Shown: positions 50,567 through 60,874 of the stretch, one piece after another | Layout of the letters: each line of letters starts with the position of its first letter | Numbering within the stretch: position 1 is the first letter of the stretch | Assembly: GCF_965227725.1 (NCBI RefSeq) | Contig: NZ_CBDDGH010000003.1 | Span: 124,001 to 188,000 of the forward strand | Direction of reading: 5' to 3' | DNA length: 64,000 bases | From: Shimia sp965227725 | Lineage (GTDB): Bacteria > Pseudomonadota > Alphaproteobacteria > Rhodobacterales > Rhodobacteraceae | Position numbers and translations under genes: made by a program | The notes under the pieces: generated by a model | What the model was told of the DNA's origin: nothing | Databases searched by the model: none | What the model saw: only the letters and a program-made list of their open reading frames with translations

Positions 50567-51805
50567 ATGAGTAGCGAACCGCTGCAAACTGATCAAAGTC
50601 CGATCCTGGCATGCACAATTTGCCGGGATGTGCAGAATTTTGAGCTTCTGATCGTGGACATGGAAGAGGCGCTTGGGGAGCAATGGGGCGACCTGGGGTT
50701 TGAAGACGCGCTTCCATTCATGGAGCAACCGGATGCCGAACATCTGGAATTTATTGCTCTGGCGATTGATGACATGGATGAAGACGCGCTGGACGATCTG
50801 ACAGCGATCATCACAGAGGCACGCAACCGCAATATCCGCACGCTTCTGATTGCAGAGGATGTTACGCCCGCGTCCCTGCACCATTTGCTGCGCCACGGCG
50901 CTGACGAATTCATCCCCTACCCGCTGCCACCGGGCGAGCTTCAGGCCGCCATCGAAAAGTTGCGGACCACCACAACCGCCAAAGCCGCTGGACCGGAAAG
51001 CAAAGTCACCCTGTCAGCCTCCTCGGAATCCCGCGAAGGCGTGTTGATCGCCGTGCATGGTCTTGCAGGCGGCACCGGCGCGACCACTCTGGCCACCAAT
51101 CTCGGCTGGGAGCTGGCAACCATTGGCGACACACCGCCAAGCGTCTGCCTGGTCGATCTCGATCTGCAGTTTGGCACCATGTCCACCTACCTGGATCTGC
51201 CACGCCCGGACTCGGTGTTTGAATTGATCACCGATACCGAAAGTATGGACAGCGACAGCTTCGGTCAGGCGCTGCAGAAATACGAAGACATCCTGCATGT
51301 GCTCACCGCGCCCGCAGACATCATCCCGCTGGATCTGGTTGGCCCCGAAGACATCGAGCGGGTGCTGGAAATGGCGCGCAAGCACTATGACTACGTGATC
51401 GTGGACATGCCCTCCACGCTTGTGCAGTGGTCCGAAGTCGTGCTGCAGGCGGCCCATGTCTACTTTGCGACCATGGAAATCGACATGCGCTCCGCGCAGA
51501 ACGCAATGCGCCTGAAACGGGCTTTGCAGGCCGAAGACCTGCCGTTTGAAAAGCTGCGCTACGTGATGAACCGCGCGCCGAAATTTACAGATCTGGCGGG
51601 CAAAAGCCGCGTCAAGCGTCTGGCCGAAAGCCTGAGCATCTCCATCGATCTGCACCTGCCGGACGGCGGCAAGCAGATCGCGCAGGCCTCAGACCACGGC
51701 CAACCCCTCGCGGTCTCAGCGGCCAAAAACCCGCTGCGCAAGGAAATCGCCAAACTGGCCACCAGCCTGCACGCGCTCGATCAATCTGACGACAAAGCTG
51801 CCTAA
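50567..51805 (+). CDS. cpaE: Tad pilus localisation ATPase CpaE/TadZ
   Basis: A 412-residue ParA/MinD-like protein. Residues 12-135 form a receiver-like domain without clear phosphorylation residues, ending HLLRHGADEFIPYPLPPGEL. The ATPase part starts at VLIAVHGLAGGTGATTLATN with a deviant Walker A (GGTGATT, near 168-174), then VCLVDLDLQFGTMSTYLDLP and YVIVDMPSTLVQWSE. TadZ marks the cell site where the pilus machine is built. It begins the cpaE-cpaF-tadB-tadC run. Confidence 0.94.
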   Translation: MSSEPLQTDQSPILACTICRDVQNFELLIVDMEEALGEQWGDLGFEDALPFMEQPDAEHLEFIALAIDDMDEDALDDLTAIITEARNRNIRTLLIAEDVTPASLHHLLRHGADEFIPYPLPPGELQAAIEKLRTTTTAKAAGPESKVTLSASSESREGVLIAVHGLAGGTGATTLATNLGWELATIGDTPPSVCLVDLDLQFGTMSTYLDLPRPDSVFELITDTESMDSDSFGQALQKYEDILHVLTAPADIIPLDLVGPEDIERVLEMARKHYDYVIVDMPSTLVQWSEVVLQAAHVYFATMEIDMRSAQNAMRLKRALQAEDLPFEKLRYVMNRAPKFTDLAGKSRVKRLAESLSISIDLHLPDGGKQIAQASDHGQPLAVSAAKNPLRKEIAKLATSLHALDQSDDKAA

Positions 51806-51819
51806 AGAGGGATCACCCC

Positions 51820-53292
<1,473 letters not shown>

Positions 53293-53298
53293 GACGAC

Positions 53299-54267
53299 AT
53301 GCCATTCTCACCCGAACTCATTGTCTACGGGCTTATCTTTGTGGGTGTCTTCGTTCTGGTCGAAGGCATCTACCTGACTGTTTTTGGCAAATCGATCAGC
53401 CTGAACAGCCGCGTCAACCGACGCCTTGAGATGCTCGACAAGGGCGCCAAGCGCGAAGAGGTGCTGGAACAGCTCCGCAAGGAGATGAAGCAACACACCG
53501 AAAACCGCGGCATCCCGCTCTATTCGGTGCTGGCTGAAAAGGCCCAGAAAGCGGCCATCGCCTTCTCGCCACAACAGCTGATCCTGATCATGGTCGCGCT
53601 CACCATCTTTGCCTTTGTGGGTCTCTCCGTCGGCACGCAAACAGGCACTGTGACCCGCGCCGCCATCAGCGTGATGATGGGGGTTGGCGGCGTCTTCACC
53701 TGGGTGTCGATGAAGGCCAACAAACGCATTTCTCTGATCGAAGAGCAGCTGCCTGACGCCATCGAACTCATGGTGCGCAGCCTGCGGGTGGGCCACCCGT
53801 TCTCCTCCGCCATTCAGATCGTGTCCAAGGAAATCGAAGACCCGCTGGCCACCGAATTTGGTGTGATCGCCGATGAGGCCGCCTATGGCCGCGACATGGG
53901 CGACGCGCTCAAGGATATGGCCGAACGCCTAGACATGCAGGACATGCGCTTTCTGTCTGTGGCCGTGACCATCCAGCAGCAATCCGGTGGTAACCTCGCG
54001 GAAATCCTCGCCGGCCTGTCCAAGGTGATCCGCGCTCGCTTCCGCCTGTTCCGCCGCGTGAAAGCCATCACCGCCGAGGCGAAATGGTCTGGCAAATTCC
54101 TGTCCGCCTTCCCGGTTCTGGCGCTGATCGTGATCAACGTGATGGACCCGAACTACTACGACGAAGTCAAAGACCACTGGCTCTACATTCCCGGCTGTAT
54201 CGCCGTGGGCATGTTCCTTGGCCTGAACCTCATCGTGATGAAAATCCTGACCAACATCAAAGTTTGA
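53299..54267 (+). CDS. tadB: Tad pilus inner-membrane protein TadB
   Basis: A 322-residue GspF-type platform protein. It has an N-terminal helix (IVYGLIFVGVFVLVEGIYL), a pair of helices near 90-135, the T2SSF domain (LPDAIELMVRSLRVGHPFSS, then EIEDPLATEFGVIADE and VAVTIQQQSGGNLAEILAGL) and two C-terminal helices. It acts together with TadC as the platform that CpaF pushes on. Six bases separate it from cpaF. Confidence 0.95.
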   Translation: MPFSPELIVYGLIFVGVFVLVEGIYLTVFGKSISLNSRVNRRLEMLDKGAKREEVLEQLRKEMKQHTENRGIPLYSVLAEKAQKAAIAFSPQQLILIMVALTIFAFVGLSVGTQTGTVTRAAISVMMGVGGVFTWVSMKANKRISLIEEQLPDAIELMVRSLRVGHPFSSAIQIVSKEIEDPLATEFGVIADEAAYGRDMGDALKDMAERLDMQDMRFLSVAVTIQQQSGGNLAEILAGLSKVIRARFRLFRRVKAITAEAKWSGKFLSAFPVLALIVINVMDPNYYDEVKDHWLYIPGCIAVGMFLGLNLIVMKILTNIKV

Positions 54268-54279
54268 GGAGAAATCCCT

Positions 54280-55254
54280 ATGACCACTATGGAAGCCTTG
54301 AACCTGATGTTGACCGACATGATCGGTCCCCAAGGTCCCCTACTCGCTGTTCTGGTGCTTGGCGGCTTCTTTGCCCTGCTGGTTTTCGCCATGATGGTCG
54401 CCCGTCAGGATGACCCCATCGAAAAGCTCAAGCGCGCGCAAAGCGGCAAGACAGACACCAAGAAATCACAACAGGACAAGCTGCGCCGCAAGGCGGCCAA
54501 CGCCAAACTCGACAAATACAAAGCCTTCCTGGAGCCTCAAAGCGAAGAGGAACTGAGCTCTGTCCGCCTCAAACTGATGCAGGCAGGCTACCCCTCCCGC
54601 GACGCGGTGCGCGCTTATCACCTGGCGCAGTTTCTTCTGGGCATCGGCGGTCTGATCTTGGGTGTGAGCTACTTCATTTTTGTGAAGCAGACCCCGGACT
54701 CCAGCACCACCGACATGATGCTCTGGACCCTTGGTCCCGGTGCGGCAGGCTACATGCTGCCAAAATACTGGGTGACCCGCCGCGTTGAAGAGCGCAAAGA
54801 GGAAATCACCGCAGGCTTCCCTGACAGCCTCGATATGATGCTGGTTTGCGTGGAAGCCGGTCAGTCGCTCGATCAATCCATCGTTCGCGTTGCGGCCGAG
54901 TTGCGCGCCTCCTATCCGGCGCTCAGCCAGGAATTTCAGATCGTCGCGCAGGAGATGAAAGCCGGTAAGGACAAATCTCAGGTGCTCTCTGACATGGGCG
55001 AGCGCTGCGGCGTGCAGGATGTGTCCTCCTTTGTGACCGTGCTGATCCAGTCCGCCACCTTTGGTACCTCGATTGCCGAGGCCCTGCGGGTCTATGCCGG
55101 AGAGATGCGTGACAAACGTGTGATGCGGGCGGAAGAGGCGGCAAACAAGTTGCCAACAAAGATGACATTGGCCACAATGATGCTCACAGTGCCGCCGCTG
55201 TTGATCATTCTGGTCAGCCCATCCGTGATCGGGATCACACAGCTCGGCCAATAA
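54280..55254 (+). CDS. tadC: Tad pilus inner-membrane protein TadC
   Basis: A 324-residue T2SSF-domain protein paralogous to TadB. An N-terminal helix (LLAVLVLGGFFALLVFAMMV), a basic linker, two middle helices, the core FPDSLDMMLVCVEAGQSLDQ followed by SIVRVAAELRASYP, then VQDVSSFVTVLIQSATFGTS and a C-terminal helix (MTLATMMLTVPPLLIILVSP). It follows tadB after 12 bases. Confidence 0.95.
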   Translation: MTTMEALNLMLTDMIGPQGPLLAVLVLGGFFALLVFAMMVARQDDPIEKLKRAQSGKTDTKKSQQDKLRRKAANAKLDKYKAFLEPQSEEELSSVRLKLMQAGYPSRDAVRAYHLAQFLLGIGGLILGVSYFIFVKQTPDSSTTDMMLWTLGPGAAGYMLPKYWVTRRVEERKEEITAGFPDSLDMMLVCVEAGQSLDQSIVRVAAELRASYPALSQEFQIVAQEMKAGKDKSQVLSDMGERCGVQDVSSFVTVLIQSATFGTSIAEALRVYAGEMRDKRVMRAEEAANKLPTKMTLATMMLTVPPLLIILVSPSVIGITQLGQ

Positions 55255-55279
55255 GGCAAAACGAGCAAAAGCAAAAAAG

Positions 55280-55840
55280 ATGACAGGTTTTCGGGCCTGC
55301 GCCCTTATCGCAGCATTTTCACTGGCCGCCTGTGACACGGGCGGCCTTGGGGCGTCCAAAGACAGCCCCTACGCGCCCGCCGTGGACCGCTCTGAACCGG
55401 CGGTTGACGGTTTGCTTGTGGGCTGGCGCCTGATGGATGCGGGCGAATATGAGCTGGCCATGGACGCCTTTGTGCGCGCCGCCGTGGATCAGGGCCGCAC
55501 CCCCGAGGTGATCTCTGCTGTCGGCACCGCCAATTTGGTCATGGGCCGCTTGGGACAGGCGGAAACCATGCTGCGCGAGGCCACACAGGCGGACGACACA
55601 AACCCCGAAACCTGGAACAATCTTGGCGTTGCGCTGATGGAACAGGGCAAAAACGCCGAGGCCGAACAGATCCTCAGACGGGCCTATGCGCTGGACAATG
55701 GCGAAAGTGACGCAATCCGGGATAATTTGCGCTTAGCGCTCGCAAAATCGAATCAACCCAGCTATGCTGACGAAAAACCACAAGAATATAAGTTGGTTCG
55801 ACGGGGCAGCAGTGACTATCTCATCCGTCAGACACCATAG
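55280..55840 (+). CDS. TPR lipoprotein of the Tad locus (TadD-like)
   Basis: A 186-residue lipoprotein with lipobox FSLAACDTG and three or four TPR-like repeats (LMDAGEYELAMDAFVRAAVD, LVMGRLGQAETMLREATQAD, NLGVALMEQGKNAEAEQILR). TadD-type proteins are pilotins that help the secretin. It is 25 bases after tadC. A second, longer TPR lipoprotein follows at 55871. Confidence 0.9.
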   Translation: MTGFRACALIAAFSLAACDTGGLGASKDSPYAPAVDRSEPAVDGLLVGWRLMDAGEYELAMDAFVRAAVDQGRTPEVISAVGTANLVMGRLGQAETMLREATQADDTNPETWNNLGVALMEQGKNAEAEQILRRAYALDNGESDAIRDNLRLALAKSNQPSYADEKPQEYKLVRRGSSDYLIRQTP

Positions 55841-55870
55841 TTGAAGGCACGAGCAGCAAAGGACGCAAAA

Positions 55871-56719
55871 ATGCGCCATACTGTGTTGGGGTCGATCTGC
55901 GGGCTAAGCTTGGCTGTTTTGGCAGCCTGCTCCGATAGCGACCAAGAGAGCGTTGAGCGCGCGATTCAGGACGTGAACGCGCTGGATGAAAGCAACCTGT
56001 CAGATGTGATGCTGACGGTAGCGGACCCAAACGAAGGCATTGCCTATTTCCAACGCACGTTGAACGACAACCCTGACCGCATTGATATTCAGCGTGGGCT
56101 GGCGGTGTCTTATGTGCGTGCCAAACGCTTCACCGAGGCCGTCCCGGCCTGGACACGTGTCACCAAGCACAAAGAGAGCACCGCAAACGACCGCGTTGAT
56201 CTCGCCGATGCGCAGATCCGCGCGGGCCAGTGGGACGCAGCCGAAAAGACGCTGGACAGCATTCCCCCCACCCATGAGACCTTCAAGCGCTATCGCCTTG
56301 AGGCCATGATTGCGGACAGCAATCAGGAATGGAACCGCGCCGACAGCTTCTATGAAATCGCCGTAGGTCTCACCACCCGCCCCGGTGGTGTGATGAACAA
56401 CTGGGGTTACTCCAAACTGACCCGCGGCGACTATGCCGAAGCGGAACGTCTGTTTGGCGAGGCCATCCGTCAGGACAGCACGCTCTTCACCGCCAAGAAC
56501 AACATGGTTCTCGCCCGTGGCGCGCAGCGCAAATACACGCTGCCTGTGGTGCCCATGGTACAAACCGAGCGCGCGCAGCTGCTGCACACGCTTGCGCTTT
56601 CCGCGATCAAGCAGGGCGACACCGAAACCGGCAAGGTTCTGCTGCGCGAAGCCATCGAAACGCACCCGCAGCACTTTGAGGCGGCGGTCCGTGCTCTGGA
56701 TGCGCTTGAGCGCACCTAA
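55871..56719 (+). CDS. Second TPR lipoprotein of the Tad locus
   Basis: A 282-residue lipoprotein (lipobox LAVLAACSD) with about six TPR-like repeats, for example LAVSYVRAKRFTEAVPAWTR, LADAQIRAGQWDAAEKTLDS and WGYSKLTRGDYAEAERLFGE. ATG 55871 has AAAGGA eight bases upstream; an earlier in-frame codon at 55841 overlaps nothing useful. It resembles TadD and probably cooperates with the first TPR lipoprotein, or one serves an accessory role. Confidence 0.9.
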   Translation: MRHTVLGSICGLSLAVLAACSDSDQESVERAIQDVNALDESNLSDVMLTVADPNEGIAYFQRTLNDNPDRIDIQRGLAVSYVRAKRFTEAVPAWTRVTKHKESTANDRVDLADAQIRAGQWDAAEKTLDSIPPTHETFKRYRLEAMIADSNQEWNRADSFYEIAVGLTTRPGGVMNNWGYSKLTRGDYAEAERLFGEAIRQDSTLFTAKNNMVLARGAQRKYTLPVVPMVQTERAQLLHTLALSAIKQGDTETGKVLLREAIETHPQHFEAAVRALDALERT

Positions 56720-56731
56720 GGCTTTATAAAG

Positions 56732-57265
56732 ATGCAGGTTTCCAGCAGTTTTGCGCTATGGTCGCTGATCTTGGCGCTCCCGATTTGCCTGTATGCCTTC
56801 TATGTCGACATGAAGTTCAAACGGATCAGCAACATGACCGTTTGGGCGCTCTTTGCCGTCTTTGTTGTGGTCGGCCTCGCCTCCCTGCCGCTGATGGATT
56901 TTGTCTGGCGCTTCGCCAATTACGCGGTGGTCTTTGCCATCCTCCTGTTGATGTGGATGCTCCGGCAGATGGGGGCTGGCGACGTGAAAATGGCCGCCGT
57001 GGGCGCGCTTTTTGTGGATCGCGCAGACGCGGGCGACATGATGTGGATTGCCTTTGCCTCGCTGATCGCCGCCACCGTTGCCACCTTGATCGTGCGCTTC
57101 ACACCGCTGCGCAAACTAGCGCCCGACTGGGCCGCATGGCGGCTGAAACCCTCGGCCGACGGCGTGGCAGTGGGCAAAGGCGATCAGATGACCCTGCCCA
57201 TGGGCACCGGCATCGGCCTGATGCTCTGCACCTACCTCCTGCTTGGCGCTCTTTACGGCCAGTAA
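56732..57265 (+). CDS. cpaA: Prepilin peptidase CpaA/TadV
   Basis: A 177-residue A24-family membrane aspartyl protease without the N-methylation domain. The catalytic aspartates are Asp26 in YAFYVDMKFKRISN and Asp84 in MGAGDVKMAAVGAL. Five or six hydrophobic segments. It cleaves the Flp leaders after Gly14. The pilin processing sites in this window (GAVTVDW) are its expected substrates. It starts 12 bases after the TPR gene. Confidence 0.94.
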   Translation: MQVSSSFALWSLILALPICLYAFYVDMKFKRISNMTVWALFAVFVVVGLASLPLMDFVWRFANYAVVFAILLLMWMLRQMGAGDVKMAAVGALFVDRADAGDMMWIAFASLIAATVATLIVRFTPLRKLAPDWAAWRLKPSADGVAVGKGDQMTLPMGTGIGLMLCTYLLLGALYGQ

Positions 57266-57421
57266 CGCCCTCATCTGGCGAAGGCGCTTTTTTACGAGGC
57301 GCTGTCTGCACAAGCTTCACCTTCGCGGCTTGATGCGGCCCAAAAAACGCCACCTTTTGATTGTCTATGAGATGGAAACAGCAATGGGGCCAGCCGTGGC
57401 CCGATTAGGAGCGATCCATCC

Positions 57422-58729
57422 ATGAATATGCAGACCACCAATGTGATGGCCCCGCCGCCCCCCAAGCGGCTCGAAGACATGCAACTGCCTGTTGTCATGA
57501 TGCGGGACATTCTGCTGAAAACCATCTTCCGCAAAAACGTGGACATGGTCACCGCAATCGCCAAAGCCGTCTGCCTGCCCATCGCCGTCACCCAACAACT
57601 GGTGGATATGGCGCGCGAGCAGAAGCTGCTTGAGGCCACCGGCACACTCAACGCCAACAGCGGCAATGAGATGGGCTATCAGCTCACCGACGCCGGCAAA
57701 TCCCGCGCCATGGATGCGCTGGCCCAGTCCGAGTATTTCGGCGCCATGCCAGTGCCGCTCGAAGTCTACCGCGAGCAGGTCAAACGCCAGTCCATCCGCA
57801 ACATCCAGATCACCCGGGACCAACTGACCAACGCCATGGGGCATCTCATCCTGCCCCCCACCCTGCTGGATCAGTTGGGACCGGCTGTGGGTTCCGGCCG
57901 CTCCATCCTGATGTACGGCCCTCCGGGCAACGGTAAATCCTCGATTTCCAACGGCATTCGCGACGCGATGGGCGACAAGGTCTATGTGCCCCACGCCATC
58001 GAATACGCCGGTCAGGTGATCACCGTTTATGACCCGATTGTGCACTCTGCCGCTGAGGCCGAAGAGCAAGACATGTCGAGCCTGCGCCGCACCGCGCGCT
58101 TTGACAGCCGCTATGTCAAATGTGACCGCCCCACCGTGATCACCGGGGGTGAGCTGTCCCTCAGCATGCTCGATCTGGTCTACAACCCAACCGCGCGCAC
58201 CTATCAGGCACCTTTGCAGCTGAAATCCAGCGGCGGCATCTTCATCGTGGACGACTTGGGCCGCCAGGAAGAGCCGCCTCAGGCGCTCGTGAACCGCTGG
58301 ATTGTTCCGCTTGAGGAAAGCAAAGACATCCTTGCCCTTCAGTCCGGTGAGAAATTCGAGGTGCCTTTTGACACGCTTGTCATTTTCTCCACCAACTTCC
58401 ACCCGAATGAGATCTTTGACCAAGCGGCGCTGCGCCGGATCTTCTACAAGATCAAAATCGATGGCCCAAGTCAGGAGAACTTCCTGAAAATCTTCGCACT
58501 TGTGGCGAAGAAAAAAGGCCTGCCGCTGGACGAAGCCAGCCTCGTGCACCTGCTGAAAACCAAATACCCCACGATCGACAACACCTATGCGAACTATCAG
58601 CCGGTGTTCCTGATCGACCAGATGATTTCCATCTGCGAATTTGAGGGCATTCCCTACCAGATGCGTCCTGACCTGATCGACCGCGCCTGGTCCAATATGT
58701 TTGTGAAAGACGAGCACATTGTGAAGTAA
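57422..58729 (+). CDS. AAA-type ATPase at the end of the Tad locus
   Basis: A 435-residue ATPase. Walker A is YGPPGNGKSSI near 166-174 and Walker B GGIFIVDDLGR near 275-285; sensor-like VIFSTNFHP and ALRRIFYKI follow. Residues 20-110 form a winged-helix-like N-terminal domain (MVTAIAKAVCLPIAVTQQLV). I recognise it only as an AAA protein found beside Tad loci in alphaproteobacteria. It is not the motor (CpaF) and its role is unknown. Its start is 156 bases after cpaA, with TTAGGAG upstream. Confidence 0.88.
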   Translation: MNMQTTNVMAPPPPKRLEDMQLPVVMMRDILLKTIFRKNVDMVTAIAKAVCLPIAVTQQLVDMAREQKLLEATGTLNANSGNEMGYQLTDAGKSRAMDALAQSEYFGAMPVPLEVYREQVKRQSIRNIQITRDQLTNAMGHLILPPTLLDQLGPAVGSGRSILMYGPPGNGKSSISNGIRDAMGDKVYVPHAIEYAGQVITVYDPIVHSAAEAEEQDMSSLRRTARFDSRYVKCDRPTVITGGELSLSMLDLVYNPTARTYQAPLQLKSSGGIFIVDDLGRQEEPPQALVNRWIVPLEESKDILALQSGEKFEVPFDTLVIFSTNFHPNEIFDQAALRRIFYKIKIDGPSQENFLKIFALVAKKKGLPLDEASLVHLLKTKYPTIDNTYANYQPVFLIDQMISICEFEGIPYQMRPDLIDRAWSNMFVKDEHIVK

Positions 58730-58816
58730 CAGGCCCCATTGCCAAAGACAGTCTCAGGGGGATCAGCTGTGCTGCGCCCCCTTTTTCTTTTCACCACCAA
58801 AGCCTACATTGCGGCC

Positions 58817-59074
58817 ATGACACCCCTCGCCCGCCTTTTCGCCATTCCGGTCAAAGCTTACCGGCTGATTTTCAGCCCATGGGTGGGGTTTAACTGCCGC
58901 TATCAGCCCACCTGTTCCGCCTATGCGCTGGAAGCCTTGGAAAAACACGGCGCGGTCAAGGGCAGCTGGCTCACCCTGCGCCGCATCGGGCGCTGCCATC
59001 CGCTCGGCAGCTCAGGCTATGATCCGGTGCCGGACGGCAAAGACGACAAACACTGCGGCTGCTCAAAGTCCTGA
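58817..59074 (+). CDS. yidD: Membrane protein insertion efficiency factor YidD
   Basis: An 85-residue YidD: PVKAYRLIFSPWVGFNCRYQ, then PTCSAYALEALEKHG, then RRIGRCHPLGSSGYDPVP. The conserved cysteines and the CSAYA block make the identification safe. It binds the inner membrane and aids YidC-dependent insertion. An in-frame GTG at 58769, behind GGGGGA, would add 16 residues and is a real alternative start. The usual rpmH-rnpA neighbours are absent here. Confidence 0.93.
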   Translation: MTPLARLFAIPVKAYRLIFSPWVGFNCRYQPTCSAYALEALEKHGAVKGSWLTLRRIGRCHPLGSSGYDPVPDGKDDKHCGCSKS

Positions 59075-59174
59075 AACCCGCCGATTTCTGCCGCGCGCGC
59101 GTGGCACTCTGGACAGGGGCAGTCAATCTACCTAGAGCTGTGGCATCACCCATTGATTTGTTTGGAGTTTTCCC

Positions 59175-59678
59175 ATGCGTTTTTCACGTCTTCTCGCGGC
59201 CTCATGTGTCGCCACACTCGCCGCTTCCACCAGCTATGCGGATAAATTTATCGGCTACGGCGCGATTGAGGGGTGGAACGTCCACATCGACACCGAAAAG
59301 AAATCCTGCCTTGTTGAAACCAAGGATCAGCTCGACAACGTGATCCAAATGGGCCTGACCAAAGATCGCGGCATCGGCTACATCGGCGTTTTCACCACCG
59401 CGGAAACCGACATCAAGCGCGGCGACAAAGAAGCGGTTGGCATTTTGCTTGGCGATGAAATCTATGTTGGCGAAGCCACCGGCATGCGCGGCAATATCAC
59501 TAAGGGCTACAGCGGCGGCTACGTCCTGACCGACAACCCCGCTGTTTACGAGGCCATCCGCCGCGAGCAGACCATGATTGTCTTTCCGGAAAAACACTAC
59601 AGCTTTACCGTTGATCTGACCGGCACCGCCAAGGCGCTCGATCTGGCGCGCAAATGCAACCAGGAACAAGTTCAGTGA
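59175..59678 (+). CDS. Exported protein of unknown function (IalB-like style)
   Basis: A 167-residue exported protein with a signal peptide (FSRLLAASCVATLAASTSYAD). The mature part has IEGWNVHIDTEKKSCLVETK and a late ARKCNQ; the two cysteines may pair. The layout resembles the small invasion-associated-locus-B-like periplasmic proteins common in alphaproteobacteria, but I cannot fix the family. It lies between yidD and ttcA, and a terminator follows. Confidence 0.7.
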   Translation: MRFSRLLAASCVATLAASTSYADKFIGYGAIEGWNVHIDTEKKSCLVETKDQLDNVIQMGLTKDRGIGYIGVFTTAETDIKRGDKEAVGILLGDEIYVGEATGMRGNITKGYSGGYVLTDNPAVYEAIRREQTMIVFPEKHYSFTVDLTGTAKALDLARKCNQEQVQ

Positions 59679-59753
59679 GCCGCTCAGCACGCAGAAGCAG
59701 CGGTGCCAGACGCCTGACACCAAAGGCGTAAGACAACGAGCCGAATGGTTAAG

Positions 59754-59792
59754 AATGGGATCGCCCCTTAAGCGGTCCCATTTTTATTTTTT
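59754..59792 (+). terminator. Rho-independent terminator
   Basis: AATGGGATCG and CGGTCCCATT form a 10-bp stem (one G-T pair) with a nine-base loop, followed by TTTTATTTTTTC. It ends the transcript of the 59175 gene. Confidence 0.88.
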
Positions 59793-59964
59793 CACACCTC
59801 TGGCGCGCAAAAGCTCACTAAAAAACCGATCTTTTGTGCACCTTTGAGGCGCACCTTAAAAAACAGGGCCTTTGACTGCGAATCTCAGCTTGCGCCGCAT
59901 GACTCTCCTGTGGATAACTTTGGGGACAGATTGACCTTTGCCCAGGACTTCGCATAAGGCGCAC

Positions 59965-60834
59965 ATGCTTGATGATCTCGATGATATTCACCCGCTTTTT
60001 CACGGCGCGCCTTCTTCCGCTAGTTTCAAGAAGTTGCGCAAACGAATCGTACGCCAAACCCGTGAGGCAATCGAACAATACGGTATGATTGAGCGCGGCG
60101 CGCGCTGGCTTGTGTGCCTCTCCGGCGGCAAGGATTCCTATACCCTGTTGGCTATTTTGCATGAATTGCAGTGGCGCGGCCTCTTGCCGGTCGAGCTTCT
60201 GGCCTGCAATCTGGATCAGGGCCAACCGGGCTTTCCGGCAACCGTGTTGCCCGAATTTCTGGAGCGTATGAAGGTTCCGCACCGCATCGAATATCAGGAC
60301 ACTTATTCGATCGTGAAAGACAAGGTTCCGGCCGGTCGCACCTATTGTGCACTGTGTTCACGTCTGCGCCGCGGCAACCTCTACCGCATTGCCCGCGAAG
60401 AAGGCTGCAGCGCCGTGGTTCTGGGGCACCACCGCGACGACATTCTGGAAACATTTTTCATGAACCTCTTCCACGGCGGGCGACTGGCGACCATGCCCCC
60501 CAAATTGGTTAACGAAGAAGGGGATCTGTTTGTCTACCGCCCCCTCGCCCATGTGGCCGAAGCCGATTGCGAGAAATTTGCCAATGCGATGAACTACCCT
60601 ATCATTCCGTGTGATCTCTGCGGCTCGCAAGACGGGCTCCAAAGACAGCAGGTCAAACAGATTTTGGACCAATGGGAGGCCAACAGCCCCGGTCGCCGAC
60701 AGGTGATGTTCAAGGCCCTCACCAACGTACGGCCCAGTCACATGATGGATCCGAACCTCTTCGATTTTGCCGGTTTGATGCGTGATCCGGTAAAATTTGA
60801 ACAAAATTCCGACAGCATTCCTAAGCTGCGTTAA
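59965..60834 (+). CDS. ttcA: tRNA 2-thiocytidine(32) synthetase TtcA
   Basis: A 289-residue PP-loop tRNA thiolase that makes 2-thiocytidine at position 32. The PP-loop is CLSGGKDSYT (53-58), and the cluster/catalytic cysteines are the pairs Cys128/Cys131 (YCALCS) and Cys216/Cys219 (PCDLCG). GHHRDDILETFFMNLFHGG is the conserved ATP-site segment. ATG 59965 has AAGG five bases upstream. Confidence 0.96.
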   Translation: MLDDLDDIHPLFHGAPSSASFKKLRKRIVRQTREAIEQYGMIERGARWLVCLSGGKDSYTLLAILHELQWRGLLPVELLACNLDQGQPGFPATVLPEFLERMKVPHRIEYQDTYSIVKDKVPAGRTYCALCSRLRRGNLYRIAREEGCSAVVLGHHRDDILETFFMNLFHGGRLATMPPKLVNEEGDLFVYRPLAHVAEADCEKFANAMNYPIIPCDLCGSQDGLQRQQVKQILDQWEANSPGRRQVMFKALTNVRPSHMMDPNLFDFAGLMRDPVKFEQNSDSIPKLR

Positions 60835-60874
60835 CGGATCACTTAAGAGAATCGATAAGAGTAGTTCGAGTTTT

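Noticed and set aside
60831..60846. TTAA...TTAA before the EAL gene as a CtrA site
   Set aside because: The spacing is N8 and one half lies in the ttcA stop; not a good match.
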